From positions 1 to 48,907 of the forward strand of contig WFPF01000096.1 in the NCBI GenBank assembly GCA_015487695.1: 48,907 nt of DNA, given 5' to 3'. Source of the stretch: Chitinophagales bacterium. Its GTDB lineage: Bacteria; Bacteroidota; Bacteroidia; Chitinophagales; S012-47. A model generated the notes under the pieces. That model was not told the origin of the DNA, searched no databases, and worked only from the letters and a program-made list of their open reading frames with translations. A program made the position numbers and the translations under genes. Of this stretch, positions 9,014-18,347 are shown piece after piece; the first letter of the stretch is position 1, and every line of letters starts with the position of its first letter.

Positions 9014-12000
9014 TTATTTCTTTCCTTCTATTCCTTCTAATGCAGCCTTATCGGTGTCTTTGTCAGGATTTCCCTGGAAGAGCTCTTTGAAGGAGTTAAA
9101 CTCCTTTTTAAAATAAAGACCCACACCGCCTTTATTGCGGTAGGCATCGCTGAAGAGATCATATTCGCTGTCTCTGAATGCTCTGACGCGTATCCGGCCG
9201 TCTTCGGTAAGGCTGTACTCCACAGAGAAGTCGCCTGCGAGGTTATTGGCACTGGCAATTGAGGTGCTCGTATTGCCGAAATCGAAATTGCCTCCGACAT
9301 TGATGGACAGGCGCCCTATTCTTTTGCTTAATTCGAGCTCAAGTGCATTTCTGACAATGCCCGGCACTTCGCCATTGCTTCCAATCTCGTAATTGCGGTA
9401 CTGGAAGTCCACTTCGAAGTCGTATTTGGAGAGCCAGTCGTTGAAATAGAGGGACAACTGATTGCTAAGAAACTCGGTAACGGTTCCGACTCCGGAGCTT
9501 ACAAGGCTGCTGCTGCCCGAGCTGGCACTGAACTCGCTGGGCAGAAAACTGTTGAAGACAATCAAGCCGAAAACCTGCTTGTTCAGTTCATTCTCATCAT
9601 TTCTAATTTCCTGGAGACGGCTGCTTATAATATTTCCAAGTTCATTTTTTCTTTCCGCTTCAATGTCAAAAGATATCTCAGGCGCGTCAAGGGGCCCCTG
9701 CATGTGCAGCAATACGGTATAAATGCCGGGTTTCTTTACGGCCTGAAGTTCCGTAGAGCTCAGTTGGTCAAGCAGATCGCTCACCAGGTTGTAGGCAGAT
9801 ACTTTGCGCGAATATTTTGCGATCAGATTGAGATTGGCCCCGTACGGATCTCCGCTCCATGTGATGGTGCCGCCCGGTTCGAGTTCAAATTTCTTGTTGA
9901 TGATATCCTGAAGAGTGAACAGGTATTCTCCTTCCTCGATGCTTATGCCGCCATACATCTCAAAGTCAAACTCACTGTTAAACTTCAGTTTCAGGCTTCC
10001 TTCGCCTCTTCCTTTGATGATGTCTCCGGCCTTTTCATCGAAGATCAGCTGAATCTCGGCAGCAGGCGTGATATCCAGGTCCATCGTAAAATTGACAAGC
10101 CAGATGGGGATCGACTCGTCTGCTTTCTTTTCTTTGCTCTCTATTTCCCGGTGATTAACAAAACGAACAAACTGATATTGTGAGACTCCGGATTCGTATT
10201 GGATCGGGATTGATACCTGCGTTCCGGGATCGGATACGGCATTAATGTATATGTCAAGGAAATTGATGGGGCCGTTGATGAGTACAATGCCTTTCCCATA
10301 AGCCGTTCCGTAGAAATATTCATTATCGCTTTCCGTGGTTTCCATAAACTTGAAGTCGTGGTCGGTGTATACATAGAAATCACGGAATTCCAGCTCATTG
10401 AAATTCTTCATAAATATTTCGCCTCCGATCAGGGCACGGGAAGCCTCGCTGCCCGGAGCATCGCGAAATTGTGATTCCTTGAGATAAATGGATTGATTGG
10501 TAAACTCAATCGGCAGGGGGTCAAAATAATATCGCGACTTCAGATAGTCCAGTGTGGCTTCGGCATTGCTTACCAGCATGTTTCCCTGCATATCGGGTTT
10601 CAGAGCCGTACCACCGAGGTGAGCCCGCCCGTTGACCACGCCCTGCATTTCGGTCAGGATGCCGGTGAGGAAAGGTTCGAGAATACGGAAAGGCGCATTG
10701 TTTGCCGTCACATCGAGATCAAGCGCCTGCGATGAAACATTAATGCTGCCCGATGCGGAAGCGGTCCCTTCCTGAGCTGCCAGCTGCGCATCAAGGTGAA
10801 GAAGCATGTCGCCTGTGTTAAGCGTGGTTTTGAGCGAGAGTTCTCCCAGGTCTTCCGATTCAATCTGAAATGCATCAATCTTCAAATTGCTTTGCATGTG
10901 GGGCGCTGGCTCGAAGAGGTCGAAAACATTGATTTCTCCACGGATATTTCCGTCCAGGTGGTAGGGGAGTACATTGGCAATATCCATCCAGTAACCCAGT
11001 TCTACATTTTCCATGCGGGCGGTCAATCCCGAGACACTCTGCTCGCCATTGCTTTCGATGTTTCTGATCTCAATCTTTTCGTCCCCGCTTTTAAACTCCA
11101 GTTTTCGGGCATAGAGATTCCGGTCGTAATAAAAGAGGGAGTTTTCACTGTTTATTTCCCATTCTTTTCCTGCCATTTTCAGCGTAGAACTGACGATTTT
11201 CAGTTCCAGCGAGTCTCCCGAATTGCTTAATACGAGATTGGCAAGCAATTGATTGGCCAGCTCGTTTTCAAAGGCCTTCAGGTTTAGAAATGCCTTATCG
11301 CTGTTGACGTATCCGTGAATGACCTGGGCGGCACGTAGTTGTTTGTTGAATGCCAGTTCATCTGTTTGAGTATCGAAATAAAGCGTGTCGTCCGTGGAAT
11401 GTGCATAGAGGTCAAAATTCTTCAGCTGCAGATTTCGATATCGCAGCCGGGGGACATTGGCCGTGAGAATCAAACGCTTGTACAACGAGTTGAAGTTGCC
11501 TGAGATGTGTATCCCTTCGAGGCCTTTCACATCGGGGAGAAGCAGGTCGGTGAAGTTGTTGGTCTTCTTGACCAGGAGTTCAAACATGAAATCCTGTCCT
11601 TCCGCAGGCTGCTCTTCTATATCCAGCAGCGATGGATAGTAGTTGGAAAGGTAGGAGAGGAATGCAGGAGCAAGGGTGGAGATTTTAAAGTTTCCGTCTA
11701 TCCGGGCATCGGCAATCTTCGATTCGAGGATCATCCGTTTTCCAAGGCTGTAATTCTCAGAACGCAGCGAAATGGTACCGAGATTGAAAAAACTATTATG
11801 GGCATAAGCCTCGGTATTGCGCATCACAATTTCACCTACCAAATCATCAATGTCGATTCCCCGGATATCGGCCGTCACCCGGCTCCTGATCTTCCATTTC
11901 TCCGTACTGAGACCCAGTGGCTTCGTATTCAGGTTGCGGATATCGGCCGTAGCCGAAAAGCGGGGCGTTTCCGTTTTGAAATCCACGGTTCCGTTAAAGT

Positions 12001-13774
12001 CGAGGTCGGCATTCGGGTCTTTGATGGTGAGCTGCCCCGAAAGAAATCGTTTTTCCACTTCTCCCGCAAATATGATATCCCGATAGGCATATCCGAGGTA
12101 TTCAATGAGCTGTACTTTTCCGTCAATGTGTGCTTTCAGCTTGTCACGGTCAAAACTTTCTCCACTGACATGTCCGTTGAATGAAAGGCGTCCCATATTC
12201 GGATCATCCAGATAGTAGCCTGCGTCAAAGTCTTTGACAAGGAGGGTCCCGCTGTAACTTGGCTCACCCTGAGCGGGTATTTTCATGTTGATATCGCTCT
12301 CGAGGCGGCCAATGGCTGTGTTGAGTGTGCCGTAAGCTACAAAATCCGTGAGAAAGCCGGTGAAATTGCCCTTAAATGTGCTGACTCCGAGTTTTTTCGT
12401 GTTGGGCGGGAGCTCCGCAAAGCGAAGCAGTTGATTCAGCTCGTAATAATCAGACTGAAAATGGTGAATGCTCATATCCAGGAAGGTCTCCTCCGGATTG
12501 GGAAGCCCCATGATGGTGAAATCACCCTGAAAACGTGTGACCTTTCCGTAGCTCAAATCCAGATCGCGGCCGTGCAGATTGCTCAGTTGCCCGTAAATCC
12601 GTCCGTCAAGCTGAATGTCTTTTTTCGGGGCATTAACCGGGGCTGTAAAGTAGAGGATATCTTCCTGTGCGAGTTTCGATTCATGAAATTCCACATCAAA
12701 TGCGAGTTCCTGAAAGAAATCTTCCGTACTCGTCTGCCCGGGCAGACCGATTGAGATGTCTTCTTTCAACAGGGAATTAGGAGTCTGAATCCACGCATCC
12801 CTGAACACGATTTTCTTTTTTCCGGCTTCGATCATCCCCGAAAGGCTGTCAATTCTGAATCCCGACTGCTCCTGAAGGGCAATGTTTTCAATTTCACAGG
12901 AAAGTGAATCGTTGAGAAATTCAATGTCGTTGATGCGGATGTCAATACCCGATATATTCAGGTCGGCCGGATTGATTCCGGAAGGCATAGCCGGAGCACC
13001 GGGGGTTTTGGAAAGCAGCTGCCCGTCATGTACCGAAAAGGAATTGAGTTTAATATCCCAGGGAATCTCGATGGGCCAGGTACTTGTCATGCTGTCATTG
13101 ACGGAGTTTTTCGCTATGTATTTCCGCTCAATACGGGGCCTCTCCACGTCCAGCGACTGTATTTCCAGTGATTTACTTTCTAAATCAATGCGACTCAGTT
13201 CAAGATGCAGGAAATCATCACGGTAGGCGAGCGATGCTCCCGTGACCTGATCATTCATGCGAAAGGAGGCATGCCGTATGCCGATGCTTTTTATTTTAAG
13301 CTTCGCCTTTGATTTATTATTTTTTTCTGCAAGCGACCCTTCCTTTTCGCTTCCACCGAAGTATTTTAAAAGAAAAGCATAGTTCTCAAGTGAATCGCTG
13401 TTTCTTTTAAGGCGGACGGATGGCCGGTCAATAATAATTTCACCGAAATGAAAATTGTTAGATAAAATGGGGAGCAATTCGTAATCGACAAGGAGTTGAT
13501 CCGAAGAAAGGAGAGTGTCATTTTCCTGGTCGTAGAGTGTCAGTTCACTCAGGCGGGCCGAATGGAAATTGAAAGCTACTTCCGAAACCGTAATCCGTGT
13601 ATTTAAGTCTTTTGAAACAGATGCAATTATTTTCTGTCCGATGTAGTTTTGTATCGAAGGTATTTGCAAAAGCAGAAAGGCTATGACAAAGAGGCCGGCT
13701 ACGGACGCAGTCATCCATTTGACCGTTCGGGCAAAAGCCCTGTAAACCCTATTTGCCTGAAACAGTATTTTCAT
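9014..13774 (-). CDS. TamB-like translocation/assembly module protein (large AsmA/DUF490-type)
   Basis: The 1586-residue protein has one N-terminal signal-anchor (about residues 17-40, TASVAGLFVIAFLLLQIP) followed by a very long beta-rich region of repeating amphipathic strands. Phrases such as NYIGQKIIASVSKDLNTRITV and the C-terminal block LVVFNSFLP... through LELELSKRIGRLSINVG are those of TamB/DUF490 proteins. TamB-like proteins span the periplasm as a hydrophobic groove and are linked to outer-membrane protein assembly or phospholipid transport. The Bacteroidota versions are long, as here. It is divergently transcribed from tsaD with 57 nt between them, an arrangement common in this phylum. 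No omp85/tamA gene lies in the window. Confidence 0.92.
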   Translation of the reverse strand: MKILFQANRVYRAFARTVKWMTASVAGLFVIAFLLLQIPSIQNYIGQKIIASVSKDLNTRITVSEVAFNFHSARLSELTLYDQENDTLLSSDQLLVDYELLPILSNNFHFGEIIIDRPSVRLKRNSDSLENYAFLLKYFGGSEKEGSLAEKNNKSKAKLKIKSIGIRHASFRMNDQVTGASLAYRDDFLHLELSRIDLESKSLEIQSLDVERPRIERKYIAKNSVNDSMTSTWPIEIPWDIKLNSFSVHDGQLLSKTPGAPAMPSGINPADLNISGIDIRINDIEFLNDSLSCEIENIALQEQSGFRIDSLSGMIEAGKKKIVFRDAWIQTPNSLLKEDISIGLPGQTSTEDFFQELAFDVEFHESKLAQEDILYFTAPVNAPKKDIQLDGRIYGQLSNLHGRDLDLSYGKVTRFQGDFTIMGLPNPEETFLDMSIHHFQSDYYELNQLLRFAELPPNTKKLGVSTFKGNFTGFLTDFVAYGTLNTAIGRLESDINMKIPAQGEPSYSGTLLVKDFDAGYYLDDPNMGRLSFNGHVSGESFDRDKLKAHIDGKVQLIEYLGYAYRDIIFAGEVEKRFLSGQLTIKDPNADLDFNGTVDFKTETPRFSATADIRNLNTKPLGLSTEKWKIRSRVTADIRGIDIDDLVGEIVMRNTEAYAHNSFFNLGTISLRSENYSLGKRMILESKIADARIDGNFKISTLAPAFLSYLSNYYPSLLDIEEQPAEGQDFMFELLVKKTNNFTDLLLPDVKGLEGIHISGNFNSLYKRLILTANVPRLRYRNLQLKNFDLYAHSTDDTLYFDTQTDELAFNKQLRAAQVIHGYVNSDKAFLNLKAFENELANQLLANLVLSNSGDSLELKIVSSTLKMAGKEWEINSENSLFYYDRNLYARKLEFKSGDEKIEIRNIESNGEQSVSGLTARMENVELGYWMDIANVLPYHLDGNIRGEINVFDLFEPAPHMQSNLKIDAFQIESEDLGELSLKTTLNTGDMLLHLDAQLAAQEGTASASGSINVSSQALDLDVTANNAPFRILEPFLTGILTEMQGVVNGRAHLGGTALKPDMQGNMLVSNAEATLDYLKSRYYFDPLPIEFTNQSIYLKESQFRDAPGSEASRALIGGEIFMKNFNELEFRDFYVYTDHDFKFMETTESDNEYFYGTAYGKGIVLINGPINFLDIYINAVSDPGTQVSIPIQYESGVSQYQFVRFVNHREIESKEKKADESIPIWLVNFTMDLDITPAAEIQLIFDEKAGDIIKGRGEGSLKLKFNSEFDFEMYGGISIEEGEYLFTLQDIINKKFELEPGGTITWSGDPYGANLNLIAKYSRKVSAYNLVSDLLDQLSSTELQAVKKPGIYTVLLHMQGPLDAPEISFDIEAERKNELGNIISSRLQEIRNDENELNKQVFGLIVFNSFLPSEFSASSGSSSLVSSGVGTVTEFLSNQLSLYFNDWLSKYDFEVDFQYRNYEIGSNGEVPGIVRNALELELSKRIGRLSINVGGNFDFGNTSTSIASANNLAGDFSVEYSLTEDGRIRVRAFRDSEYDLFSDAYRNKGGVGLYFKKEFNSFKELFQGNPDKDTDKAALEGIEGKK

Positions 13775-13831
13775 ATTAAATCAGCCCTGCCTAAAGGGTG
13801 TTAAAGATACGTCATTGAAACGATTAAGTAA

Positions 13832-14836
13832 ATGAAAACTTGCATATTAGCTATCGAATCGTCCTGCGATGATACCTCGGCTGCCGTAATTGCAGACGGG
13901 GTCTTGCGTTCCAATGTGACGGCAAGACAGAAAATTCATGAGAAATACGGGGGAGTGATCCCCGAAGCAGCTTCCCGGAAACATCAGCTGAATATCGTAC
14001 CGGTCGTCTCCGAAGCCTTGGAATCAGCGGGTTTGACAATGAATGAGCTCCATGCCGTAGCCGTCACCATCGGTCCCGGGCTGATCGGTTCGTTGATGGT
14101 GGGGGTGAGTTATGCCAAGGGCCTGTCTCTGGCATTGGACATTCCACTCATAGCTGTGCATCATATGCAGGCACACGTTTTGGCACATTTTATCGAAGAA
14201 CCACGCCCCCGCTTCCCGTTTCTCTGTCTGACGGTTTCAGGCGGGCACACACAAATCGTGCTTGTGAGAGAAGATTTGTCAATGGAAGTATTGGGGCAAA
14301 CCCTCGATGATGCAGCCGGTGAGGCATACGACAAAACCGCCAAACTGCTGGGCCTGCCCTATCCCGGAGGGCCGCTTATTGATGAATTGGCGGCAAAAGG
14401 CGATGGCAGCCGCTTTCAGTTTCCGCGGGCTTCGGTTCCCGGGCTTAACTACAGCTTTAGCGGTGTCAAAACCGCTGTAATGTATTTTTTGCGTGAACGG
14501 CTCAAAGACGATCCGGATTTTATTGAGAAAAACATTCACGACCTGGCGGCTTCGATTCAGGAGGCGATCAACGATGCCCTGCTGCAAAAACTGAAACGGG
14601 CCGTAAAAGAGAGTGGCATACGGGAGGTGGCCCTGGCAGGGGGTGTCTCGGCCAACAGCGGATTGCGAAGCAAAGCCGCTCGCTGGGCAGAAAAGGAAGG
14701 CCTGAATCTCTACATCCCCAAAATTGAGTACAGCACGGACAATGGCGCCATGATAGCCATGGCAGCCCATTTCAAGTACCAGAAAGGTGATTTTGCCCCG
14801 CTCGACATTACGCCAGAGGCCCGCCTATCGATCTGA
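13832..14836 (+). CDS. tsaD: tRNA N6-adenosine threonylcarbamoyltransferase TsaD
   Basis: TsaD transfers threonylcarbamoyl from TC-AMP to A37 of tRNAs reading ANN codons, acting with TsaB, TsaE and TsaC. The 334-residue product is the normal size. It has the ASKHA phosphate loop ILAIESSCDDTSAAV at the N-terminus, the metal-binding H111-x3-H115 (HHMQAH), the SGGHT motif, and the C-terminal AGGVSANSGLR and YSTDNGAMIA that close the ATP/metal site. All key residues are present. It stands alone, facing away from the tamB-like gene; tsaB and tsaE are not in this window. Confidence 0.97.
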   Translation: MKTCILAIESSCDDTSAAVIADGVLRSNVTARQKIHEKYGGVIPEAASRKHQLNIVPVVSEALESAGLTMNELHAVAVTIGPGLIGSLMVGVSYAKGLSLALDIPLIAVHHMQAHVLAHFIEEPRPRFPFLCLTVSGGHTQIVLVREDLSMEVLGQTLDDAAGEAYDKTAKLLGLPYPGGPLIDELAAKGDGSRFQFPRASVPGLNYSFSGVKTAVMYFLRERLKDDPDFIEKNIHDLAASIQEAINDALLQKLKRAVKESGIREVALAGGVSANSGLRSKAARWAEKEGLNLYIPKIEYSTDNGAMIAMAAHFKYQKGDFAPLDITPEARLSI

Positions 14837-14929
14837 GGATAATTCTGCTCTTTCTGCAATCGGACCGTCAGACTTAATAAGAGATCGGAAAGAAGAGGAT
14901 TAGAAGAAGTGAAATAATGAATACTTACT

Positions 14930-14955
14930 GAGTACCTCCCGGAGTACTCCTTTTG
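14930..14955 (+). terminator. Possible terminator hairpin downstream of tsaD
   Basis: GAGTAC (14930-14935) pairs perfectly with GTACTC (14944-14949) across an 8-nt loop, followed by CCTTTTG. The stem is short and the T-run brief, and it lies about 95 nt past the tsaD stop, so this is only a candidate. Confidence 0.3.
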
Positions 14956-15072
14956 CTTCCCCATGGGGATCTCTGAATCGCTTCATTTCTGAATGTGGCA
15001 ATATCCTTTAAATTCTTTCGTAATAACTTGTGCTTGAATTAATTTACATTGCATCTGTAAGAGAATACGGTC

Positions 15073-16065
15073 ATGAAAAATAATATAATAATTCCGGCAT
15101 GTATCCTTTTCATTTTCCTGGCTGTGGCCTGCCAAAAAAGAGATCTGAGCAACAAGCCGGAAACTCTTCGCTATTACAGGCTTTTTGAAGGAGAATCCCC
15201 TTTTTATAATAAAATACCTGCACAGGCCGATGTAGATCCTGCCTCGGACCAAATGGTCAGAAGTCTGGTGGACCAGGCCAATGAAGCCTTTGTCGTGGCC
15301 GTGAAAAAATGGACGGTTCCGGTGTATTATGCCGATGCTTCCACACCCCGGAGAGAAGTGAAATTGACCGCTTCGTGGGCCCCGAAGAAAGCGATGCTTG
15401 ATGTGCCTGTCCCTGATTATGCCGAGGCCGACCCGTCAGATGACGGAAGCATGGTTGTGATCGATCAGGCAGGTGGCTGTATTTATGATTTTTGGCGAAT
15501 GCGCTACCGAAATGGCCGCTGGAAAGCCGCCTGGGGCAATGCCTTACCGCTGGACAGCGATGGCATATTTCCGCAGGGTTTCTCTGCACGGGGATCGGGT
15601 TTTGAACTGCTGCAGGGACTCATATGGCCCCATGAACTGAAGCAGGGACATATTGACCATGCCCTGATTTTTAGCTATGATCATACGCGTGCCGGTGGCC
15701 CAGTAGCTCCGGCAACGGAGAGTGACGGCACTTCAAATGAAGACTGGGCCATTCCGGAAGGGGCGCTTGTGCAATTGGACCCGGAGCTCAACCTTGACTC
15801 CCTGGGCCTCAGCGGCTATGAACGCATCATCGCCAAAGCACTGCAGGAATACGGAATGTATTGTGCGGATGACGGGGGTGGATTGCAGTTGTATGCCGTT
15901 AATCCCATTTGTGTAAAAAACAATCCTTATGAAAGCATCTGGGGCGATCAGACTTTGGTTTTTTTAGATAAAATACCGGCAGATCGGTTCAGAATACTAA
16001 AGCTGGGAAAGCAGAGTGAGAAAGCACTTGAACTTGTTTCAAATGCGTGTAATGAATTTCGTTGA
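15073..16065 (+). CDS. Lipoprotein of unknown function (conserved YDFW / PEGALVQLDPELN family)
   Basis: The 330-residue product begins with a hydrophobic signal ending FLAVAC, so Cys20 is probably lipidated. The mature part is a single globular domain with motifs that look strongly constrained: IYDFWRMRYRNGRWKAAWGN, SARGSGFELLQGLIWP, HIDHALIFSYDHTRAGGPV, PEGALVQLDPELNLD, IIAKALQEYGMYCADDGGG. From memory these resemble a secreted family common in actinobacteria, but I cannot name a domain or a function. The Asp, His and Tyr-rich motifs could form a carbohydrate site. It stands alone, with 236 nt upstream and 307 nt downstream that hold no gene. It is not obviously part of the electron-transfer cluster that follows. 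Confidence 0.6.
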   Translation: MKNNIIIPACILFIFLAVACQKRDLSNKPETLRYYRLFEGESPFYNKIPAQADVDPASDQMVRSLVDQANEAFVVAVKKWTVPVYYADASTPRREVKLTASWAPKKAMLDVPVPDYAEADPSDDGSMVVIDQAGGCIYDFWRMRYRNGRWKAAWGNALPLDSDGIFPQGFSARGSGFELLQGLIWPHELKQGHIDHALIFSYDHTRAGGPVAPATESDGTSNEDWAIPEGALVQLDPELNLDSLGLSGYERIIAKALQEYGMYCADDGGGLQLYAVNPICVKNNPYESIWGDQTLVFLDKIPADRFRILKLGKQSEKALELVSNACNEFR

Positions 16066-16249
16066 TCTGATATATTTAAGGTCTGTGCCACCGCTTTGTG
16101 AAAAGTGTATTATCACAATATGAAGTTTCTACTTCTTAAGTATTACTAAGTTTACAGACGTATGACACTGCTTGCAGAATATTTGGCAGGTACATAAAAA
16201 ATAGCTGTAAAAAGTTGAAAAGTAATATGATATCATCGGAAGAAGCGAT

Positions 16250-16268
16250 CGGAAGACATTGCCTTCCG
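16250..16268. repeat. Hairpin-forming inverted repeat
   Basis: CGGAAG (16250-16255) and CTTCCG (16263-16268) form a 6-bp perfect stem with a 7-nt loop, just ahead of the 14-bp palindrome. A further CGGAAG copy stands shortly upstream at about 16237. It may belong to the regulatory region, or terminate transcription from the lipoprotein gene; there is no T-run after it. Confidence 0.3.
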
Positions 16269-16270
16269 GC

Positions 16271-16284
16271 AAACATATATGTTT
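16271..16284. promoter_or_regulatory. Perfect 14-bp palindrome, candidate operator
   Basis: AAACATATATGTTT is its own reverse complement. It lies 88 nt before the first cytochrome gene and 60 nt before the weak -7 box, a suitable place for a dimeric activator. It does not match the FNR/CRP half-sites TTGAT/ATCAA or TGTGA/TCACA. AT-rich DNA produces such palindromes by chance, so this is a candidate only. Confidence 0.3.
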
Positions 16285-16372
16285 TATGTTACTCTTATTG
16301 AATAAAAAGATTCAAGCATTAAGTAATAGTAAAGAAATATTTGTATCTTTCTATCCCAAAATGTAAATTCTT

Positions 16373-16780
16373 ATGAAATTAAAGCTATTCACCCTTGTGG
16401 CAGGGGTTTCTCTTGCCATAAGCGTCCTCGGATTTAGTTATTCAAAGCAAAACAATGAGTGGGTGGCTCCACCTTCAGCTGATGAGTTGAAGAATCCTTT
16501 CAAAGGAGACGAGGAAGCCACTGCTAAAGGAAAGAAACTCTACCTTAAACTTTGTGCCGTTTGTCATGGTAATAAGGGCAAAGGTGACGGAGTTGCAGGA
16601 GCTGCATTGAATCCGCAACCGGCCAATTTTACAAAAGAGAAAGTAAAGTCGCAGTCTGATGGAGCACTATACTGGAAAATTACGGAGGGTCGTCCGCCAA
16701 TGGCCTCATATAAAGAGACCCTAACGGATGAACAGCGTTGGCAGCTTGTCAACTATATACGTGAGCTGGAGAAAAAATAA
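16373..16780 (+). CDS. Exported class I c-type cytochrome
   Basis: The 135-residue product has an N-terminal signal/anchor (LKLFTLVAGVSLAISVLGFS) and one heme site, C61-A-V-C64-H65. Met110 in GRPPMASY is the expected sixth heme ligand, followed by the usual C-terminal helix LTDEQRWQLVNYIRELEKK. It is a small periplasmic electron carrier of the cytochrome c6/c551 or caa3-donor type. It is the first gene of the six-gene run, followed after 25 nt by a porin-like gene. It could carry electrons between the outer-membrane and copper-oxidase components and the membrane respiratory chain; that role is inference. Confidence 0.92.
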   Translation: MKLKLFTLVAGVSLAISVLGFSYSKQNNEWVAPPSADELKNPFKGDEEATAKGKKLYLKLCAVCHGNKGKGDGVAGAALNPQPANFTKEKVKSQSDGALYWKITEGRPPMASYKETLTDEQRWQLVNYIRELEKK

Positions 16781-16805
16781 ACATTCACCAATTAACTTTT
16801 AAATC

Positions 16806-17963
16806 ATGAAGATAATTACAACTGGAGGGCTCTTGCTTGCATTGTTTTTAGGGCAGGAGCTTTTTGGCCAGGCCTTTAAACCCAGCAAAACACAGTTTAT
16901 GATTCGTGGCTACGGGCACTCGGGGCTCAATTATGAACAGATTGATGATAACGATGCCGACTTATCATTTGTTGGGGCCACCTTCGCACCCATATTTCTT
17001 TTCAAGCATTCGGATCGCTTATTGTTTGAGGCAGAGCTTGAATTTGAATTGGAGGATGGGGAAGTCAAAGTTGGGTTTGAATATGCCGACTTCAATTATG
17101 TCCTAAATAAATACATTACGGTAAGGGCCGGTAAATTTTTGCTTCCGTTTGGCACTTTTGTTGAGCGTCTTCACCCGGCCTGGATCAACCGTCTTTCTAC
17201 CTTGCCTCTGGGATTTGGTCATGACGGGATTGCTCCCGGATCAGGAATCGGGGTTGAACTGCGCGGGGCTGCACCGGTCGGGAGTGGGAAAATCAATTAC
17301 TCCTTATATATGGTAAATGGACCGGTATTGGTGACTTCTGCCATGGACCCGGAAGAAGCCGGAATGCTTCGCTTTGAAAACTTTGAAGATAACAATGGCA
17401 ATAAGGCAGTAGGGGGTCGTCTGGGAATCTTACCCTTATCAAACTCATCGGTTGAGCTTGGGGTTTCATTTTACAACGGAATTGCAGGAGATGCCGGAGG
17501 GGAATATGAAAATGTGGCTGCCAGGCTCTACGCTTTTGACTTTTCTTATGTAAAGCAAATCAGTGCTATAAAAGGAATTTTGGATATAAAGGCCCAATAC
17601 ACGAAGTCCAATGTGGCCAATGCAAACTATTATGAACTGAGCCCCGGAGATACAATTCCTACATCATATACATTTACAAATAGCAGCAATGCCTATTTTG
17701 GGCAGCTAAGCTATCGTCCGTCCATGGCAAGCGGGTTTATTAAAAACATTGAGGTGGTTGGCCGATACTCTTCCCTCTCAACTCCTGAGGGGGCTGAATG
17801 GGAGCAAGAAGCCAGCCAGGTTGCATTCGGAGTGAATTACTGGCTGAGCTGGCGTTCCGTATTGAAGTTTAGCTATCAGGTAACGGAAAGTGTAGGAGGC
17901 CATGGTAATGCAGGCTCCAGTAGAAGAACGGGAATGTATGCCCATTGGGCATTGGGATTTTAA
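16806..17963 (+). CDS. Porin-like outer-membrane beta-barrel protein
   Basis: The 385-residue product has a signal peptide (MKIITTGGLLLALFLGQ...FGQ) followed by alternating beta strands of barrel type, ending in an aromatic residue (YAHWALGF). The block VRAGKFLLPFGTFVERLHPAWINRL is typical of phosphate-selective porin O/P-like barrels (the AGxxxxPFG signature). It has no heme site. It sits between two cytochrome c genes, with the next gene's ATG 15 nt after the stop. In porin-cytochrome systems a barrel of this kind surrounds a cytochrome and lets electrons cross the outer membrane. Here the cytochromes are small, so the analogy is suggestive only. It could equally be a channel for the substrate of the copper oxidase. 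Confidence 0.75.
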   Translation: MKIITTGGLLLALFLGQELFGQAFKPSKTQFMIRGYGHSGLNYEQIDDNDADLSFVGATFAPIFLFKHSDRLLFEAELEFELEDGEVKVGFEYADFNYVLNKYITVRAGKFLLPFGTFVERLHPAWINRLSTLPLGFGHDGIAPGSGIGVELRGAAPVGSGKINYSLYMVNGPVLVTSAMDPEEAGMLRFENFEDNNGNKAVGGRLGILPLSNSSVELGVSFYNGIAGDAGGEYENVAARLYAFDFSYVKQISAIKGILDIKAQYTKSNVANANYYELSPGDTIPTSYTFTNSSNAYFGQLSYRPSMASGFIKNIEVVGRYSSLSTPEGAEWEQEASQVAFGVNYWLSWRSVLKFSYQVTESVGGHGNAGSSRRTGMYAHWALGF

Positions 17964-17977
17964 AAAAAAATACTATT

Positions 17978-18247
17978 ATGAGTAAAGTAAGAATAATAAG
18001 CACCTTAACAGCCGTATTCCTATTTCTTGTTACATTGTACAGTTGTGAAGCTCAAAAAGCTGCAGCATCGCAAAAGACCGGAGCTCAACTCTGGGGTGAA
18101 AATTGCATCAGGTGTCACAATATCCCTTCCCCGGGAGATTATAATGATGTAGACTGGGAAACTATCGGGCTCCACATGAGAATTAGAGCAAATCTTACGG
18201 AAGATGAAATTGATAAGATTGTAGAGTTTATGAAAACTGTCAATTAG
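17978..18247 (+). CDS. Small cytochrome c lipoprotein
   Basis: The start at 17978 (MSKVRIIST) was preferred; an upstream in-frame ATG at 17945 lies inside the porin gene. The 89-residue product has a lipoprotein signal (TAVFLFLVTLYSC; lipidated Cys23) and one heme motif, C43-I-R-C46-H47. Met67 in GLHMRIRANLT is the likely distal ligand, and the final helix is LTEDEIDKIVEFMKTVN. At about 66 mature residues it is close to the minimum for a monoheme class I cytochrome. Lipidation would fix it to the inner or outer membrane facing the periplasm, next to the barrel protein encoded just upstream. Confidence 0.88.
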   Translation: MSKVRIISTLTAVFLFLVTLYSCEAQKAAASQKTGAQLWGENCIRCHNIPSPGDYNDVDWETIGLHMRIRANLTEDEIDKIVEFMKTVN

Positions 18248-18347
18248 CTTTCTCGGGTAAGCTGGTTTCTTTGTCATCTCAGGGGGGATTTGGATTAGGG
18301 ACTGATTGCAAGGTCGCGGAAAAAGTTTAACGAATAAAACAACCAGG

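Larger units (their letters stand above)
16066..16372 (+). promoter_or_regulatory. AT-rich intergenic region upstream of the electron-transfer cluster
   Basis: This 307-nt gap contains no credible gene. It holds a hairpin (16250-16268), a perfect 14-bp palindrome (16271-16284) and, at 16344-16351, TATCTTTC, one mismatch from the TAnnTTTG -7 box and about 21 nt before the ATG of the first cytochrome gene. No convincing -33 element is seen at the right spacing. It is the likely control region for 16373..22135. Confidence 0.4.
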
